Assembly (NCBI RefSeq): GCF_009858175.1
Contig: NZ_CP047393.1
Location: 3,658,001 to 3,722,000 of the forward strand
Source: Pontibacillus sp. HMF3514
GTDB lineage: Bacteria > Bacillota > Bacilli > Bacillales > BH030062
Length of the DNA stretch: 64,000 nucleotides
Direction: 5' to 3'
Within the stretch, counting starts at the first letter, position 1. The number at the start of each line of letters is the position of its first letter. The notes beneath the pieces are model-generated. The model did not search any database, was not told the DNA's origin, and was given only the letters and a program-made list of their open reading frames with translations. The position numbers and the translations under genes are program-made. Shown here piece after piece: positions 61,775 through 64,000 of the stretch.

Positions 61775-62245
61775 TCATTCACCTACCTCCCGTTCCATCT
61801 TTACAAATTCAAAGGTGCTTCCGTTGGTATCCTGCATGAAGGTTTGAACTTTTTTAAATCCAACTCTTTCATAGACTTTTATCGCACGTTCATTAAACGT
61901 AGCTACAGATAACGTCAGCTTTTGAGGAGAAAAAGAGGCTTTCACATATTCAATTCCCTGCTCTAAAAACAATTGCCCTTCTCCCTTGCCTGTTAAATCT
62001 GGGTGTAATCCCAAGCCAATATCAACAACATTTGGTTCTGCTTGATTAAAGCTAAAAAAGCCAATTACGCTACCATTCTTATAAACACTAAAGGATTTAT
62101 CCTCTCGTTGTTTGGGGTCTAAAAATTCCTCAAGATCCTCTTCATCAGCTGAAATATCATAAAAGGCGTACTCCCCTTCATAATGCCATTGACTTGCTAT
62201 ATATTCTGCTTCACTTTGAGTCATCGGTTGAAATGTGTACGTCAC
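61775..62245 (-). CDS. GNAT acetyltransferase
   Basis: A 156-aa single-domain GNAT: the acetyl-CoA loop HPDLTGKGEGQLFLEQGIEY and the end NERAIKVYERVGFKKV. It is close to the YjcK/RimJ-like small-molecule acetyltransferases; the substrate is unknown. The start is GTG after AAGGAGG with 6-nt spacing. It is the first gene of the GNAT-DUF402-peptidase E unit. Confidence 0.82.
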   Translation of the reverse strand: MTYTFQPMTQSEAEYIASQWHYEGEYAFYDISADEEDLEEFLDPKQREDKSFSVYKNGSVIGFFSFNQAEPNVVDIGLGLHPDLTGKGEGQLFLEQGIEYVKASFSPQKLTLSVATFNERAIKVYERVGFKKVQTFMQDTNGSTFEFVKMEREVGE

Positions 62246-62336
62246 TGTTTTCCTCCTTATCTCAATTATTATTTCAAATTTTCAAACAATTTTAAAGGTA
62301 AATAAGCAAAGTACAGGAAATACCAATAAAAAAAAA

Positions 62337-62376
62337 GATGCATATAAAAGGTCAAAACCAACTCTTCTTATGCATC
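62337..62376 (-). terminator. Terminator of the cupin gene
   Basis: GATGCATA pairs with TATGCATC around a long loop, followed on the minus strand by TTTTTTTTTA. Confidence 0.7.
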
Positions 62377-62386
62377 TCTCATCCAC

Positions 62387-62761
62387 TTATATATTTTGAG
62401 GTTGTAAGGTTACTTCTTGCATTCTTTCCTCAGGTTTTAATTTCCCTGATTCAACCGCAATCACTGTCATACCCGTTTCAGATCCAGATGCATGGCTTTC
62501 CCCCGTCACCCAAAAAGCTGCAATTCCTTTTTGAATCGGATACGTAACACCATCTTCTCCATAAACCCAACCTTCACCTTCCATAACTACGAATAGCTGG
62601 TCGCACGCTGCCTCATGCTCCCCAACATTACCACCTTCCGGGATGTGCATACATCCTATATGTGCACCGTCCTCTATTAACAGTAACGGTGACATAGAAA
62701 ACGTAGAATCATATTGTGTAATCGATTTTGCTACCTTTTCATCAAATCGAAAAAATTTCAT
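62387..62761 (-). CDS. Cupin-domain protein
   Basis: A 124-aa single cupin barrel with the motif 1 region MHIPEGGNVGEHEAACDQLFVVMEGEG and motif 2 near FWVTGESHASGSE. The usual metal ligands are only partly present (His in GEHEA, His in ESHAS), so metal binding is likely but not certain. The substrate is unknown. GGGGGAGA precedes the ATG. It is a single gene. Confidence 0.78.
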   Translation of the reverse strand: MKFFRFDEKVAKSITQYDSTFSMSPLLLIEDGAHIGCMHIPEGGNVGEHEAACDQLFVVMEGEGWVYGEDGVTYPIQKGIAAFWVTGESHASGSETGMTVIAVESGKLKPEERMQEVTLQPQNI

Positions 62762-62922
62762 TCATTCTCCCCCTGTATTTTAAGTTGCACTGACATATAA
62801 TCCCCTCCTAAGCTTAAATTCTTCCACTCCTTTTCCCTATTTCCTTCTTTCAAACTAGGATTTTAATGCTCGTTTCTTGTATCCTAGAAAGAAGAATGAT
62901 TTTTTTAGGAGGCGCTATATAT

Positions 62923-63855
62923 ATGAAAACTTTATCCCCAAATGCATTTCAGCAAGCACGAAACTGGATCATGACAGAAGCACGTCCTTTGGAACAAGCT
63001 CTTTTCTCATACGAATATGAAAATGGTTCAGCAGATGATGTTCTAAATGAGCTTGCAAAATTTCAAAATAAAGATGGTGGGTTTGGCAACGGTTTAGAAG
63101 CTGACTTTCGCATGCCACACTCCTCCCCTATGGCCACATCAGTGGGTCTTCAGCACTTAATTCAATTTGCTGATCAACCTAAAGCTGAACCAATGATCCA
63201 AAATGCAATCCGCTACTTGGAATACTCTTTCCTCGAAGAGCGTCAAGGCTGGTTGGCGGTACCTAAAGAAGTAAACGAATATCCTCATGCCTTTTGGTGG
63301 ACGGTACATGAGAATGGGATGTCATGGATTGATGACAACTGGGGGAACCCTAGTGCGGAGTTAATTGGCTATCTTCATATTTTTGAACATTATGTAGCAG
63401 CATTAAATGTACCAAAACTTGTGGATCAGGCTGTTCAACACTTTTTAAACTTAGAAAAGTTCGAGTCAGAGCATGAAATTTATTGTTACTTACGCTTACT
63501 TGCTATGGTTCCATCACAGCGTACGGAGAAAGTAGAAAAACAAATTGAGCGAGCCGTACAATCTGTTGTAAAACTAGACCGTGAAAATTGGGAGAAATAC
63601 GTCCCATTCCCCCTTAAATTTGTAGCAAGTCCTGAATCGAAAACGTACGGCATTCCTCAATTTAAAGTCGAGGATAACTTAGATTATTTTGTAGAGAAAA
63701 TTGAAGAGCATGGTGTAATAGAACCAACATGGGCATGGAATGATTATATGAATGTATGGGAAGAAGCAAAGCGTGAGTGGACAGGAGCCCTTACACTCGG
63801 AACATTGGGTGGGCTTAAACGATTCAATCGTATGGAAGCAGAAAACAAGTTATAA
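62923..63855 (+). CDS. Hypothetical alpha/alpha-toroid (prenyltransferase-like) protein
   Basis: A 310-aa soluble helical protein. AGGAGGCGC before the ATG at 62923 sets the start; the frame opens at 62866 without a site. FQNKDGGFGNGLEADFR resembles the QW-type repeat of terpene cyclase/prenyltransferase toroids. The catalytic DxDD motif of squalene-hopene cyclases is not seen, so enzymatic cyclisation is unlikely. The family is common in Bacillus and uncharacterised. Confidence 0.65.
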   Translation: MKTLSPNAFQQARNWIMTEARPLEQALFSYEYENGSADDVLNELAKFQNKDGGFGNGLEADFRMPHSSPMATSVGLQHLIQFADQPKAEPMIQNAIRYLEYSFLEERQGWLAVPKEVNEYPHAFWWTVHENGMSWIDDNWGNPSAELIGYLHIFEHYVAALNVPKLVDQAVQHFLNLEKFESEHEIYCYLRLLAMVPSQRTEKVEKQIERAVQSVVKLDRENWEKYVPFPLKFVASPESKTYGIPQFKVEDNLDYFVEKIEEHGVIEPTWAWNDYMNVWEEAKREWTGALTLGTLGGLKRFNRMEAENKL

Positions 63856-63900
63856 CTTATACCCTTATCATATAATTTTCAAACCATTTTTTCTTTGAAC

Positions 63901-63946
63901 AGTGATCTAATGAAACAAATCAATCGATAGCTTAGCGAAGATCACT
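63901..63946. repeat. Inverted repeat near the right edge
   Basis: AGTGATCT (63901-63908) and AGATCACT (63939-63946) are perfect inverted arms 30 nt apart. No T-tract follows, and no gene is visible in the last 145 bp. Possibly a regulatory site for a gene beyond the window. Confidence 0.35.
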
Positions 63947-64000
63947 TACAGATAAGTATTAAATGTGACATCCCCTATGCTATCCTATCTTTACGCCTAG

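Overview
The window looks like chromosome from a member of the Bacillaceae, probably a marine or moderately halophilic genus (Halobacillus/Pontibacillus/Virgibacillus-like). The evidence is the low-to-moderate GC, strong AGGAGG-type ribosome binding sites, frequent GTG/TTG starts, sigma-A promoters, cre-like and NagR (dre-like) operators, an FMN riboswitch over a ribDEBAH operon, a Ku/LigD pair, a TcyP cystine carrier and a YjcZ-type mini-protein. The genus is inference. There is no rRNA, tRNA, CRISPR array, phage or transposase gene in the window.

Layout. 1-9.2 kb: edge of an unknown gene, a CoA-disulfide-reductase-like flavoprotein, an NhaC-family antiporter, a DUF4097-like protein, a three-gene cytochrome c oxidase cluster (II-I-III) and an RsbR-like STAS protein. 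9.2-22.8 kb: phasin-like/UbiB pair, GNAT, AraC regulator, PAP2 phosphatase, TVP38 membrane protein, secreted 5'-nucleotidase with SLH-like N-terminus, fructosamine kinase-like protein, DUF523/DUF1722 protein, an orphan N6-adenine methyltransferase and a YjiH-type membrane protein. 22.9-30.6 kb: an acetolactate-synthase-like TPP enzyme with an aldehyde dehydrogenase, a LysM/NlpC-P60 hydrolase, a DJ-1/PfpI protein, a small ORF inside inverted repeats, two GNATs and a fragment of a CYP102-type P450. 30.8-36.7 kb: a complete ribose operon rbsRKDACB. 36.8-49.9 kb: acyltransferase, Ku and LigD, glutamate dehydrogenase, aminopeptidase T, photolyase, TcyP, YnfA, a divergent LysR/YeiH pair and YjcZ. 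49.9-59.4 kb: the GlcNAc operon nagE-nagA-nagB-nagR-SIS and the riboflavin operon ribD-ribE-ribBA-ribH with its FMN riboswitch. 59.5-64 kb: OsmC, a peroxiredoxin-like gene, peptidase E, DUF402, GNAT, cupin and an alpha/alpha-toroid protein.

Most notable. (1) The peroxiredoxin-like gene at 59974-60531 carries an in-frame TGA exactly where the first Cys of a CxxC redox motif should be (HLG-TGA-PVC). A short hairpin with a G in its loop begins 18 nt after the TGA. This is a strong selenoprotein candidate that ordinary gene calling truncates. (2) A family of about 580-650 bp composite repeats occurs at four places (3.2, 14.9, 22.9 and 40.8 kb) plus a degraded piece at 30.7 kb. Each is built from two inverted, very long hairpin modules whose stem bases change together between copies. 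Two copies are nearly identical and 37,570 bp apart. (3) The LysR gene at 47686-48585 appears to start at CTG. (4) A 330-bp unit with inverted ends encloses a small unknown ORF.

Functionally the region combines sugar uptake (ribose, GlcNAc), cofactor synthesis (FMN/FAD), respiration, thiol and peroxide defence (CoADR-like, TcyP, selenoprotein candidate, OsmC, DJ-1) and DNA repair (Ku, LigD, photolyase).
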